Counted from the stretch's first letter, positions 1-11,682 are shown. The stretch is DNA of 64,000 nucleotides from Limnohabitans sp. MMS-10A-192 (GCF_003063335.1 NZ_NERX01000001.1:558001-622000), one strand, 5' to 3'. Notes: generated from the sequence alone by a model not told the origin. Made by a program: numbers and translations.

Positions 1-3254
<3,254 letters not shown>

Positions 3255-3255
<1 letters not shown>

Positions 3256-3279
3256 AAACTCAAAGTCCTTTGAGTTTTT
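3255..3279. terminator. Bidirectional intrinsic terminator between def and the aminotransferase
   Basis: A perfect inverted repeat AAAACTCAAA / TTTGAGTTTT with a 4-base GTCC loop is followed by a T run on the plus strand and flanked by the A run that gives U residues on the minus strand. It begins at the last base of the def stop codon and runs into the last codons of the convergent gene, so it terminates both transcripts while lying partly in coding sequence. Confidence 0.72.
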
Positions 3280-4429
3280 CCAGGGCCGACAGCAAAGTGC
3301 TGTCTTGCTTGGCGAAACAAAACCGGATGACTTTCTGGTCAAAACCGCCGCCATAAAAAGCCGACAGCGGAATCGCGGCCACACCGATCTCGGTGGTCAG
3401 CCATTTGCAAAAATCAGCTTCACTCAGGTTCTTTTCCGGCACGGACAGCGCCGAAATGTCCACGCACTGGAAGTAGGTGCCTTCGCCTGGCAGCAGTTTG
3501 AACTTGGTGTGGGCCAAACCCTCTCGGAACAGGTCCCGCTTGCGCTGGTAAAAGGCTGGCAATTCAAGATAGGGTTTGGGGTCTGCCATGTAACGCGCCA
3601 ATGCGTGCTGCATGGGGGTGTTCACGGTGAACACGTTGAACTGGTGCACTTTTCGAAATTCCGCCGTCAGTGCTGCCGGTGCGGCCACGGTGCCAATTTT
3701 CCAGCCGGTCACATGGTAGGTTTTGCCAAAGCTTGAGACGATGAAAGCACGTGCCGCAAGACCTGCAAAATGGGCAGCACTCCAGTGCTGGTTGGGGGCA
3801 TAGACCATGTGCTCATAGACCTCGTCACTGATCAGGATGATGTCGGTCGGGTCCAGAATTTCCTGCAAGGTGAGCATGTCCTGGCGAGACCAGATCATGC
3901 CGCTGGGGTTGTGGGGTGAGTTGATCAGGATGGCGCGTGTTTTGGGGCTGATGGCCGCACGGATCTTGTCAAAGTCCGGACGGAAAGTGCCAGGGGTCAG
4001 GGGCACTCGCACGACCACGCCACCAGCCAGTTCGATGTTGGGCACATAGCTGTCGTAGCACGGCTCCAGCACAATGACTTCATCACCGGGATGCACGATG
4101 GCCAGGATGGTCGTCAGGATGGCTTGTGTGGCCCCTGCCGTGACGGTGATTTCGCTGACCGGGTCGTAGTGGCGACCATACAAAGTTTCGATCTTTTGAG
4201 AGACCGCTTCGCGCAAGGGCGCGACACCCGTCATGGGCGGGTATTGGTTCAGGCCCTCACGCATGGCGTCGTCGACCAGATCCAGCAAGCGCGGATCGCA
4301 GTGGAAGTCCGGAAAACCCTGCCCCAGGTTGACAGCGCCTTTTTCGGCTGCCAAGGCAGACATGACGGTGAAGATGGTGGTGCCCATGTTGGGGGCTTTG
4401 GAGACCAGGTTCGGTGTGCGTGCGTTCAT
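3260..4429 (-). CDS. Pyridoxal-phosphate aminotransferase, methionine aminotransferase (YbdL) type
   Basis: The protein has 389 residues, class I/II fold-type I aminotransferase. Visible landmarks: G-Q-G-F-P-D-F near residue 36 (substrate binding), Y-P-P-M-T-G, N-S-P-H-N-P-S-G (Asn contacts PLP), S-D-E-V-Y-E, and S-S-F-G-K-T-Y-H with the Schiff-base Lys about 236. The G-Q-G-F-P-D start and F-G-K-T-Y pattern fit the kynurenine/methionine aminotransferase (YbdL/Ccb1) branch, which transaminates methionine and aromatic amino acids. It lies 35 bases downstream of a CysB-like regulator on the same strand, which suits a sulfur amino acid role. The ATG at 4429 was preferred to an upstream TTG at 4441. 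Exact substrate is inferred. Confidence 0.88.
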   Translation of the reverse strand: MNARTPNLVSKAPNMGTTIFTVMSALAAEKGAVNLGQGFPDFHCDPRLLDLVDDAMREGLNQYPPMTGVAPLREAVSQKIETLYGRHYDPVSEITVTAGATQAILTTILAIVHPGDEVIVLEPCYDSYVPNIELAGGVVVRVPLTPGTFRPDFDKIRAAISPKTRAILINSPHNPSGMIWSRQDMLTLQEILDPTDIILISDEVYEHMVYAPNQHWSAAHFAGLAARAFIVSSFGKTYHVTGWKIGTVAAPAALTAEFRKVHQFNVFTVNTPMQHALARYMADPKPYLELPAFYQRKRDLFREGLAHTKFKLLPGEGTYFQCVDISALSVPEKNLSEADFCKWLTTEIGVAAIPLSAFYGGGFDQKVIRFCFAKQDSTLLSALEKLKGL

Positions 4430-4464
4430 GGCGTTTAACAAAGAAAGGTGTGGAATGCGAGAGG

Positions 4465-5406
4465 TCAGAGTTCGTAATCGTTGACATGACCCGTCATGGC
4501 TTTGGCGATCAGCGGTGCAGTCAGTCGATCACTGAGCAATTGTGCGAAATGGTAGACAAAGTGGCGCAGGTAGGCGCCGCGCTTGAAAGCCACGCGGGCC
4601 ACGTTCATGCCCAGCAGATTGCCCAAGGGTCTGACGGCCAGGTCCTGAACCGGATCGTCCTTGACGGCCATCTCGGCCACGATGCCAATGCCCAGACCCA
4701 GCCGTACGTAAGTCTTGATGACGTCAGAATCGATGGCCTCTAGCGCGATGCGCGGCTCAAGTTTTCGGGCTGCAAAAGCTTGGTCGATTCGGCTTCGACC
4801 CGTAAACGACGGGTGGTAAGTGATCAAGGGTTGAGCGGCAATGTCTTCCAGCGATATGTGTTCTTTCGCCGCCAAAGGATGATCCAGGGGCAGGACCAAT
4901 ACGTGTTGCCATTCATAGCAGGGCAGGGTCACCAGCTCTTCATAAGCGGACAAAGATTCTGTAGCGATGCCAATTTCAGCGGTGTCATCGAGCAGCATTT
5001 TGGCCACCTGGTCGGGGGCGCCTTGGTGCAGACTGATGTTGACCAGCGGGTATTTATCGCGCAGCTTGGCCACCGGCAATGGCAAGACGTAACGCGCTTG
5101 GGTGTGGGTGGTGGCAATGGACAGGGTGCCACTGTCCTGGGCGCTGTATTGGTCACCGATTTTGCGCAAATTGCCCACTTCACGCAGGATCACTTCGATG
5201 CTCTGCAGGACATGCTGGCCAGGCTCGGTGATGCGTTTGAGGCGTTTGCCATGCCGGGCAAAAATCTCGATGCCCAGCTCCTCTTCGAGTTCAATGATGG
5301 CTTTGGACACGCCCGGTTGCGAGGTGTGCAAGGCCTTGGCTGTTTCGGTGAGGTTCAGGTTGCGTCGGGCAGCTTCTTGAACGAAGCGAAATTGGTGAAG
5401 GTTCAT
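4465..5406 (-). CDS. cysB: LysR-family regulator of the CysB type
   Basis: The protein has 313 residues. It has an N-terminal winged helix-turn-helix (N-L-T-E-T-A-K-A-L-H-T-S-Q-P-G-V-S-K, residues about 18-35) followed by a periplasmic-binding-like effector domain. The start M-N-L-H-Q-F-R-F-V-x-E-A and the T-T-H-T-Q-A-R-Y segment near residue 99 are hallmarks of CysB/Cbl, which read O-acetylserine/sulfate status and activate cysteine biosynthesis genes. It is downstream of a CbiX-type chelatase (43-base gap), which may supply siroheme for sulfite reductase. A T-N11-A type inverted repeat lies just before its start, as expected for autoregulation. Cbl-like or other sulfur-source specificity is possible. 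Confidence 0.9.
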   Translation of the reverse strand: MNLHQFRFVQEAARRNLNLTETAKALHTSQPGVSKAIIELEEELGIEIFARHGKRLKRITEPGQHVLQSIEVILREVGNLRKIGDQYSAQDSGTLSIATTHTQARYVLPLPVAKLRDKYPLVNISLHQGAPDQVAKMLLDDTAEIGIATESLSAYEELVTLPCYEWQHVLVLPLDHPLAAKEHISLEDIAAQPLITYHPSFTGRSRIDQAFAARKLEPRIALEAIDSDVIKTYVRLGLGIGIVAEMAVKDDPVQDLAVRPLGNLLGMNVARVAFKRGAYLRHFVYHFAQLLSDRLTAPLIAKAMTGHVNDYEL

Positions 5407-5411
5407 ATGCT

Positions 5412-5434
5412 TGATGTCATATTGATCAACATCA
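5412..5434. promoter_or_regulatory. Candidate LysR-type operator before the CysB-like gene
   Basis: TGATGT-N11-ACATCA, an exact inverted repeat centred on TTGATCAA, ends six bases from the start codon of the regulator at 5406. LysR regulators usually bind T-N11-A interrupted palindromes and often repress themselves. Placement over the ribosome-binding region and beside a CATAAT box (5434-5439, minus strand) suits autorepression. No binding evidence; inferred from pattern only. Confidence 0.42.
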
Positions 5435-5449
5435 TTATGCTTTATGAGT

Positions 5450-5833
5450 CTATGCGGATGCTGCGGCGATGTCAGCCAAGAGCGCCGTCATGGCTGGATG
5501 CTCGCCCACCGATGGGGTGAGTTCAAACGCCATCTGTGGATAAGCCAAGCGCAGCTCATCGACCAGTTTGGGCAGATCTTCTCTGGCATGTCGGCCTACG
5601 CCCAGAAACATGGGCACGATGCGCAGTCGGGTCAAGTTCTGAGCCATGAGTTGCTCGACCACCGTGGCCAGATCGGGCGTGGTCAATTCCAGAAATGCAC
5701 ATGCGACAGGAAGATCCGGCCAGCGCTGGCGCATGCTTTGGGCGACGGCATCGATGGGCAGGCGCCACAAAGGATCGCGTGATCCGTGGGCAAACAAAAT
5801 AACACCAGTGCCGACAGGAAGTTGTTGTTTCAT
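5450..5833 (-). CDS. cbiX: CbiX/SirB-type sirohydrochlorin chelatase, short form
   Basis: The protein has 127 residues, the size of a single-domain (short) CbiX chelatase that works as a dimer. L-F-A-H-G-S-R-D-P near residue 15 carries the metal-site His, and P-M-F-L-G-V-G-R-H-A-R-E-D-L is the second family signature with the other His. It inserts Co2+ or Fe2+ into sirohydrochlorin. The ATG at 5833 overlaps the lptG stop as ATGA; upstream in-frame codons would lie deep in lptG and were not used. Next to a CysB-like regulator, an iron (siroheme) role for sulfite/nitrite reductase is a reasonable inference; no cobalamin genes are nearby. Confidence 0.85.
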   Translation of the reverse strand: MKQQLPVGTGVILFAHGSRDPLWRLPIDAVAQSMRQRWPDLPVACAFLELTTPDLATVVEQLMAQNLTRLRIVPMFLGVGRHAREDLPKLVDELRLAYPQMAFELTPSVGEHPAMTALLADIAAASA

Positions 5834-6936
5834 CGCCTTAAAACCATCCACCAAAATGCGGCCAAGGATATGGCGCTGTAAATCAAGGAGGGCGCTGCTG
5901 ACGTGAGCCAAGGCTCCCAGTTTTGCAAGTCACCAACGAAGCGGAAGACGTTGTTGAGCAATGAAAAACTGATGCCTGCCAGCACACCCAAAAACACATG
6001 GCCTGCAATTTGTCCTGTGCGAAAGTGCAAATAGGCAAACGGCAAAGCCAGAACCAGCATCACCAAGCAACTCAAGGGGTAGAACACTTTGCGCCAGAAT
6101 TCAATTTCGTAGCGCTGGGAGTTTTGATTGTTGCTGGACAAATGCCGCATGTATTTGAACAGCTCCCAAGTCCGCATGCGATCTGGGGTGAGCAACGCTG
6201 CCGCCACCATGTCCGCGCTGATCTCGGTAGGCCAAAGCAGCTCTTGATGCTTTTGGGAAACGTATTTCAGCGTGCTCGATGACTTTTCTAACCCGACCGT
6301 TTTTTGGGCAACTTGCTGCAAAGCCCATTGCCCGTTGTGTATGTCAGCTTGCTCGGCGGTGGTGATGCCCAGCAATTGGCCTGCCTCGTTGAACTCGTGG
6401 ATGCGCACATTGCGCATGTGCGCGATGCCATCGAAACTGCGCACATTGACCGCGAAATGCCGCTCATTTTGTTTTTCTTTGAGCCACGCGCCGGTTTGGC
6501 CAATGGTCAAATGACCCTGGTACAGCGCTTTGACTTGTATGGCCTGCCGATCGGCCCATGGGGCGATGTAATCACCGATCACAAAGGTCAGACCTACAAA
6601 AATCACCCCAAGGCGAAGCAAGGTGACCAATGCGCGCAATGGGTCAAGCCCACCCGTTCGCAAAATGGTGAATTCGGAACTTTGAGCCAAGCGCGCCATC
6701 ACGAAAATACAACCAATCAGCACCGACAAAGGCAGCAATTGGTACAGATGCTCGGGAACCTTCAACGCAATGTAGAGCAAGGCTTGTTGCAATTGATAGC
6801 CTTGAGCCGCGTGTTTCGCGACAGCTTGCAGCTCATCGACGAGGTCAAAAAACATAAACAAGGCCAAAAATCCGACAGCCACAAAAGCCACGGCTGTGAC
6901 GATCTCTCCATGCAAAAGACGCCGGACGGTTTTCAT
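5830..6936 (-). CDS. lptG: LPS export ABC transporter permease LptG
   Basis: The protein has 368 residues, family-typical. Inner membrane permease of the LptB2FG complex that extracts lipopolysaccharide from the inner membrane and passes it to LptC-LptA. N-terminal transmembrane segments (residues about 10-120) include the conserved R-x-x-x-x-x-E-x-x-x-L-R-x-x-G region (A-Q-S-S-E-F-T-I-L-R-T-G-G), a periplasmic jellyroll region about 130-265, and C-terminal transmembrane helices. The lptF stop overlaps its start by four bases. The N-terminus begins M-K-T-V-R-R-L, typical of LptG. Confidence 0.95.
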   Translation of the reverse strand: MKTVRRLLHGEIVTAVAFVAVGFLALFMFFDLVDELQAVAKHAAQGYQLQQALLYIALKVPEHLYQLLPLSVLIGCIFVMARLAQSSEFTILRTGGLDPLRALVTLLRLGVIFVGLTFVIGDYIAPWADRQAIQVKALYQGHLTIGQTGAWLKEKQNERHFAVNVRSFDGIAHMRNVRIHEFNEAGQLLGITTAEQADIHNGQWALQQVAQKTVGLEKSSSTLKYVSQKHQELLWPTEISADMVAAALLTPDRMRTWELFKYMRHLSSNNQNSQRYEIEFWRKVFYPLSCLVMLVLALPFAYLHFRTGQIAGHVFLGVLAGISFSLLNNVFRFVGDLQNWEPWLTSAAPSLIYSAISLAAFWWMVLRR

Positions 6937-8042
6937 TTCAGCCCTCCCTTGGCGTCGGTTTTACGCACCCAGAAAGAACGCCAGGACCAATTCATGTGGC
7001 GAGCCCATAACCAGCTTGCCGCAAGCAAAAAGACGCCGCCATGCAGGGCAATCAGGAAAGACAAGAGCTGCACGCGACCGGTGGCCACCCAGCTTTGCCC
7101 CACGTTCAGCATGTTGTAGTAGGCGATGAAAATGAACAAGGCCAGTCCCAGGTGGTAGCTTTTGCCGACACGTGGGTTGATGGCCGAGACGGCCAATGCG
7201 AGCAACACCAAGTTGATGGCCGCCAGGCCCAAGCCCAATCGCCAACCGAGCTCACCCAGGTTTTCACGTGTCGGATTCTTCAACAAGTCCCAACTGGCGG
7301 TGTGCCGGCTGCTGAGCGATTCGTTGGCCGGCAAAACATCGTCATCCACCAGCACTTCGTAATGCTCAAACTGTGTCAGGCGTGTTTCACCCGTGGCGAG
7401 GTTGGTGGACCATTGTTGGCCTTTTTCCAGCTTCAAAAATCGTTCGTTACCCACCAAGTCGATGCGTCCTTGTTGTGCTGTGGTGACGATTTCCAGACCG
7501 GCTTCGATGCTGGACACAAAGACGTTTTTGCCAAAACGGTTGTCCGGGCTGTCTTTGTCGATGAAAAAAACGCGCTTGCCTCCTGAAGACTCCTGAAATT
7601 GCCCAGGGGCTATCCGCTCAAGGTCATTGCGTTGTTCGTAACGGTGTTGCAGTTCCTGGATTTGAAGGTTGCTCCATGGCCATGCGAACAGCGCCAGCAA
7701 GACGATGATCAGCAACACAGGCCACGCAAAACGCAACAGGGGCCTGACGAAATTGGCCAGCCCCTGACCACTGGAGAACCAGATCACCATCTCGCTGTCG
7801 CTGTACATGCGAGAAAGTGTGGAAACCACTGCAATGAACAAGCTCAGCGTGATGATGGTGGTCATTTGGCTCAAAACACTGAAGCCCATGACCAGCAAGA
7901 CTTCGGATGGGTTGACGCTGCCTCGGCTGGCTTGCCCCAGAGTCCTGATCAAAATGACGGTCATCACGATGGTGATCAATATCACCAGCGTGGCACCGAA
8001 ATTGCGCGCAAGGTCCTTGCGTAAAGAGGAATGGAATAACAT
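6933..8042 (-). CDS. lptF: LPS export ABC transporter permease LptF
   Basis: The protein has 369 residues and partners LptG in LptB2FG. It starts M-L-F-H-S-S-L-R-K-D-L, the usual LptF N-terminus, with membrane helices at both ends and a periplasmic jellyroll region between (residues about 130-260). The Y-S-D-S-E-M-V-I-W-F-S-S-G segment near residue 80 is the cytoplasmic coupling region. It is transcribed divergently from pepA with only 23 bases between the two start codons, as in many proteobacteria. Its promoter must therefore lie within or at the edge of the pepA coding sequence. Confidence 0.95.
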   Translation of the reverse strand: MLFHSSLRKDLARNFGATLVILITIVMTVILIRTLGQASRGSVNPSEVLLVMGFSVLSQMTTIITLSLFIAVVSTLSRMYSDSEMVIWFSSGQGLANFVRPLLRFAWPVLLIIVLLALFAWPWSNLQIQELQHRYEQRNDLERIAPGQFQESSGGKRVFFIDKDSPDNRFGKNVFVSSIEAGLEIVTTAQQGRIDLVGNERFLKLEKGQQWSTNLATGETRLTQFEHYEVLVDDDVLPANESLSSRHTASWDLLKNPTRENLGELGWRLGLGLAAINLVLLALAVSAINPRVGKSYHLGLALFIFIAYYNMLNVGQSWVATGRVQLLSFLIALHGGVFLLAASWLWARHMNWSWRSFWVRKTDAKGGLK

Positions 8043-8065
8043 TGGCAGGAAGGAAAAACTGAATT

Positions 8066-9544
8066 ATGAACTTCGAAATCCAAAAACGCGCCTTGTCCCG
8101 TGTCATTCGTGACGATCTTGATGCTTTGATTGTTTTCTGGCCCTCGCAACCAGATGCGACTTCCGCAGAAAAAGATCCCATCAGCACCCTGGTGCAGCAA
8201 GCGGTTCAAAAGGGTGACTTCGAGCTGAAAACAGGTTCTGTTTTGAGCACCTACGGACAGGCGGGCACCAAGGCACGCCATGTGATCGTGGCATGTACAG
8301 GTGAAAACAAAGCGTCACAGATTCGAGTCGCCGCGACGGCCGCCTGGGCTGCGCTGAAGTCCGCCAAGGTCAAGCACCTCGGTGTTTACGCACATGGCCA
8401 ATGGTCGGCCAATAGCCTGCAGTCGGCGGCAGCGGCGCTGGCAGACGCCAGTTACATCTACACCACGACTCTGAGCAAACCTTCATACAGGACTTTGAAG
8501 CAGATCACGTTCAGTGCATCAGAAGTCAATGCGGCGCACAAAACGGCTCTGGCGCAGGCACAAGCCCTGTCGGCGGGTGTTGAATTGGCCAAAGAATGGG
8601 CCAATCGCCCGGCCAACCACGCCACGCCCACCATGCTGGCCCAGGCGGCTCAAGCCATAGCCAAAGGTGCGGCATTCAAATGTGAAGTCTTGGGACCCAA
8701 AGAGGTCGCCAAACTGGGCATGGGCTCTTTCATGGCGGTGGCTCGGGGTGCTGCTGAGCCTTTGCGTTTCATCGTGATGCGCTACAACGGCGCGTCCAGC
8801 ACACAGGCACCGGTAGTGCTGGTGGGCAAGGGCATCACCTTCGACACCGGAGGCATCTCGATGAAGCCTGCGGCTGAAATGGATGAAATGAAATACGACA
8901 TGAGCGGCGCGGCCAGTGTGCTGGGTGTGTTCAAGGCTTTGGGAGAACTCAAGCCAGAGATCAACGTGGTGGGCCTGATCCCCGCGACTGAGAACATGCC
9001 CGATGGCCTGGCAGTCAAGCCCGGTGATGTGGTCACCAGCATGAGCGGTCAAACCATTGAAATCCTGAACACCGATGCAGAAGGGCGCTTGGTCTTGTGT
9101 GATGCATTGACCTATGCCGAGCGCTTCAAGCCCCAGGCCGTGATCGACATCGCCACCTTGACAGGCGCTTGTGTCATCGCCTTGGGAGGGGTTCGATCAG
9201 GCTTGTTCACCAGCGACGACGAATTGGCGCAACAGCTGCAGCAAGCCGGTGACAACGCTGGCGACTTGTGCTGGCGCATGCCGATGGACGATGAATACGC
9301 CGAGGGTCTGAAAACCCGTTTTGCCGATGTGGCCAATGTGGCCGGCCGACAAGCCGGATCGGTGACCGCTGCCAAGTTCTTGCAGCGTTTTGCCAAGAAA
9401 TACCCCTGGGCGCATCTGGACATTGCTGGCACGGCTTGGCGCACTGGGGCCGCCAAAGGCGCCACCGGCCGCCCGGTGGCCTTGCTGCTGCATTACCTCT
9501 TGTCCAAGGCGAGCACGCCAGCCCGAGCCCCTCGTCGTCGATGA
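8066..9544 (+). CDS. pepA: Leucyl aminopeptidase PepA
   Basis: The protein has 492 residues. Cytosolic M17 metalloaminopeptidase; in E. coli the protein also binds DNA in Xer recombination and pyrimidine regulation. C-terminal catalytic domain shows the metal and catalytic residues: V-G-K-G-I-T-F-D-T-G-G (Lys, Asp), M-K-Y-D-M-S-G-A-A, and the family signature N-T-D-A-E-G-R-L-V-L. The A/G-rich GGAAGGA ribosome site lies about ten bases upstream of the ATG. It heads a pepA-holC-small ORF operon with ATGA overlaps, divergent from lptF. Confidence 0.97.
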   Translation: MNFEIQKRALSRVIRDDLDALIVFWPSQPDATSAEKDPISTLVQQAVQKGDFELKTGSVLSTYGQAGTKARHVIVACTGENKASQIRVAATAAWAALKSAKVKHLGVYAHGQWSANSLQSAAAALADASYIYTTTLSKPSYRTLKQITFSASEVNAAHKTALAQAQALSAGVELAKEWANRPANHATPTMLAQAAQAIAKGAAFKCEVLGPKEVAKLGMGSFMAVARGAAEPLRFIVMRYNGASSTQAPVVLVGKGITFDTGGISMKPAAEMDEMKYDMSGAASVLGVFKALGELKPEINVVGLIPATENMPDGLAVKPGDVVTSMSGQTIEILNTDAEGRLVLCDALTYAERFKPQAVIDIATLTGACVIALGGVRSGLFTSDDELAQQLQQAGDNAGDLCWRMPMDDEYAEGLKTRFADVANVAGRQAGSVTAAKFLQRFAKKYPWAHLDIAGTAWRTGAAKGATGRPVALLLHYLLSKASTPARAPRRR

Positions 9545-9987
9545 CTGTGGCCATGACCCGAATTGAATTCCATTTCAACGCGCCAGAGCGCTTGCAATAC
9601 GCCTGCCGCCTGCTGCGCAAAGCCAATGCACAAAACTTGCGCATTGGCGTGCTGGGCTCGGCGGCGGCTTTGCGCCAACTCGATTCGGCTCTGTGGACCT
9701 TTTCCGCAGCGGATTTTTTGCCGCACAGCACGGCAGCTGACAGCCCAGAAGTGCAAAACGCCTCGCCGATTTTGTTGAGTGAAGATGCCGATCTGTGCGC
9801 CGGGCGGCAAGTGCTGGTCAATTTGGGCGATGAGGTGCCAGCAGGTTTTGAGCGCTTTGAGCGCTTGATTGAAATCGTGGCGGGGGACGACCATGGCCGC
9901 ATGACGGCGCGCCAGCGATGGAAGCATTACACCGCGCAGGGCTATGATTTGTTGCAACACGATTTATCCAAACGGAGCGCGTCATGA
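9541..9987 (+). CDS. holC: DNA polymerase III chi subunit HolC
   Basis: The protein has 148 residues from the ATG that overlaps the pepA stop (ATGA), or 144 from ATG 9553, which gives the more classical M-T-R-I-E-F-H start. HolC binds SSB and the clamp loader through psi. Family features visible: early F-N-A-P-E-R-L-Q-Y-A-C-R-L-L-R-K-A helix, L-W-T-F-S-A-A-D-F-L-P-H strand-turn, L-V-N-L-G-D-E-V-P near residue 107, and a C-terminal W-K-H-Y-x-x-Q-G-Y helix. The pepA-holC order is conserved in proteobacteria. Either start is possible. Confidence 0.9.
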   Translation: MTVAMTRIEFHFNAPERLQYACRLLRKANAQNLRIGVLGSAAALRQLDSALWTFSAADFLPHSTAADSPEVQNASPILLSEDADLCAGRQVLVNLGDEVPAGFERFERLIEIVAGDDHGRMTARQRWKHYTAQGYDLLQHDLSKRSAS

Positions 9988-10265
9988 ACATGGATTCACC
10001 CTCTGGCGCAGCATCCGCAGCCATTCCCGTGCTGACCCATGTCGTGTCCACGTCCGATATCCCGGCCGCTGTTCTGGTTGCATTGGATGCCCGTATGGCC
10101 GAGAAAGCCTCGGTGTTGGCGCTGTCTGCGGAACTGATGCAAAACCTGCGACCCGAGCTCGACCGCATGGCCTCGGAGCTCGTGCAGCGAAGCGTTGAAG
10201 GCATGTGGGCCAAACGCGCTGAAATCTACAAAAACATCAGCCGATCACCTGACGAGGACAGGTGA
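9984..10265 (+). CDS. Small conserved-context protein of unknown function
   Basis: The protein has 93 residues, and its start overlaps the holC stop (ATGA), so it is very likely expressed with pepA-holC. There is no signal peptide or membrane segment. The middle (about 28-75) is predicted helical, rich in Ala, Leu and acidic residues, with two amphipathic stretches (A-L-D-A-R-M-A-E-K-A and R-P-E-L-D-R-M-A-S-E-L-V). Burkholderiales often carry a short uncharacterised ORF at this site; a replisome-associated helical protein is possible but nothing in the sequence shows it. Confidence 0.72.
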   Translation: MNMDSPSGAASAAIPVLTHVVSTSDIPAAVLVALDARMAEKASVLALSAELMQNLRPELDRMASELVQRSVEGMWAKRAEIYKNISRSPDEDR

Positions 10266-10352
10266 TTTAGGTTTTCCCTGAGTCACAAATTGCATCAATT
10301 GCAGTATGGTTCAGCGTTGCTTGATTGAAGCAATTACTAATTCGGAGTTCTT

Positions 10353-11519
10353 ATGAAATTTTCAGGTCATCGTTCTTTGTCTGTGGTCGCTGTGGCCGTC
10401 GCTGCCGTGCTTTTGGCGGCCTGCGGCAAGAAAGAAGCCGCATCGGATGCGCTTGTGATCAAAATTGGCCACGTGGGCCCGGTCAGTGGTGCCATCGCTC
10501 ACTTGGGTAAAGACAACGAAAACGGCGCCCGGATGGCGATTGAAGAACTCAATGCTGCCGGCCTGAAAATGGGTGAGAAAGTCGTCAAGTTTGAATTGCT
10601 GGCTGAAGATGATGCCGCTGATCCCAAGCAGGGTACGGCGGCCGCGCAAAAGCTGGTGGACGCCAAAGTCAACGGCGTGATCGGCCACCTGAACTCTGGC
10701 ACGACCATTCCTGCCTCACAGATTTACAACACGGCAGGTATTCCCCAGATTTCGCCATCGGCGACCAACCCCAAATACACCCGTCAGGGCTACACCGGCG
10801 CTTTCCGCGTGGTGGCTGACGACGTGCACTTGGGCGGCACGCTGGGCAAATACGCAGTGGAAACCCTCAAAGGCAAAAACATTGCCGTGATCGACGACCG
10901 TACCGCTTACGGCCAGGGTGTGGCCGAAGAATTCAAAAAGGGCGCGACCGCTGCTGGCGGCACCATCGTGGGCCATGAGTTCACGACCGACAAGGCTTCT
11001 GACTTCAACGCCATTTTGACCACCTTGAAGGCCAAAAAACCGGATGTCGTCTTCTTTGGCGGTATGGACGCTGTGGCTGGCCCGATGCTGCGCCAGATGA
11101 AATCCCTGGGCATCAACGCCAAATTCATGGGCGGCGATGGCATCTGCACCACCGAGTTGGCCAAACTGGCTGGTGATGCCATGAAAGACGAGACCGTCTT
11201 CTGCGCTGAAGCAGGCGGTGTGGAAGGCGAGCAAAAAGCCGGTATGGACAAGTTCCGTGCAGACTTCAAAGCCAAGTTCAACGCTGATGTGCAGGTCTAT
11301 GCACCTTATGTGTACGACGCCGTGAAAGTCATGGCGACCGCCATGGTGAACGCCGGTTCTGCCGATCCAGCCAAGTATTTGCCCGCCCTGAAAGCCATCA
11401 AATACAAAGGCGTGACCGGTGACATCGTGTTTGACGAAAAAGGCGACATCAAGAACGGCGCTTTGACCCTGTACACCTATAAAGGTGGAGAACGCGCCCA
11501 GTTGGCCGTGGTTCGCTGA
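10353..11519 (+). CDS. livK: Branched-chain amino acid-type ABC substrate-binding protein
   Basis: The protein has 388 residues. The N-terminal signal ends at L-A-A-C (Cys 24), so it may be exported as a lipoprotein, followed by the Leu/Ile/Val-binding fold (PF13458 type): K-I-G-H-V-G-P-V-S-G near residue 38, V-N-G-V-I-G-H-L-N-S-G-T-T-I-P-A-S, I-S-P-S-A-T-N-P and D-D-R-T-A-Y-G-Q-G. No livHMGF permease or ATPase genes are adjacent, so it is an orphan binding protein in this window and must share a transporter encoded elsewhere. Ligand cannot be told from sequence. A short inverted repeat TTGCTT/AAGCAA (10317-10333) lies 20 bases upstream of the start. Strong terminators follow. Confidence 0.93.
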   Translation: MKFSGHRSLSVVAVAVAAVLLAACGKKEAASDALVIKIGHVGPVSGAIAHLGKDNENGARMAIEELNAAGLKMGEKVVKFELLAEDDAADPKQGTAAAQKLVDAKVNGVIGHLNSGTTIPASQIYNTAGIPQISPSATNPKYTRQGYTGAFRVVADDVHLGGTLGKYAVETLKGKNIAVIDDRTAYGQGVAEEFKKGATAAGGTIVGHEFTTDKASDFNAILTTLKAKKPDVVFFGGMDAVAGPMLRQMKSLGINAKFMGGDGICTTELAKLAGDAMKDETVFCAEAGGVEGEQKAGMDKFRADFKAKFNADVQVYAPYVYDAVKVMATAMVNAGSADPAKYLPALKAIKYKGVTGDIVFDEKGDIKNGALTLYTYKGGERAQLAVVR

Positions 11520-11526
11520 AGCCACC

Positions 11527-11586
11527 CGCCCCCTAACGGGGGCGTTTGGGCATAAAAAAAGCCTGCACGTGCGTGCAGGCTTTTTC
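11527..11586. terminator. Tandem hairpins, shared terminator of the binding-protein gene and tRNA-Ser
   Basis: First hairpin CGCCCCC-TAAC-GGGGGCG (11527-11544). Second hairpin GCCTGCAC-GTGC-GTGCAGGC (11561-11580) is preceded by seven A and followed by five T, so it works in both directions. It lies between the stop of the binding protein (plus) and the 3' end of the tRNA gene (minus), six bases from the latter. Confidence 0.85.
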
Positions 11587-11591
11587 ATTTC

Positions 11592-11682
11592 TGGCGGAAC
11601 AGGCGGGATTCGAACCCGCGGTGGGCTATTAACCCACACACGCTTTCCAGGCGTGCGACTTAAACCACTCATCCACCGTTCC
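11592..11682 (-). tRNA. tRNA-Ser (anticodon GGA)
   Basis: The tRNA spans 91 bases including an encoded CCA. The acceptor stem GGAACGG pairs with CTGTTCC with one G-T pair; discriminator G. The anticodon stem-loop CGCACGC-CTGGAAA-GCGTGTG gives anticodon GGA (reads UCC/UCU). A long variable arm with TGGG/CCCA pairing is typical of class II serine tRNAs, and the T arm contains GGTTCGAATCC. A TACAAT -10 box lies at 11693-11698 on the minus strand, about 11 bases upstream of the mature 5' end. Confidence 0.97.
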
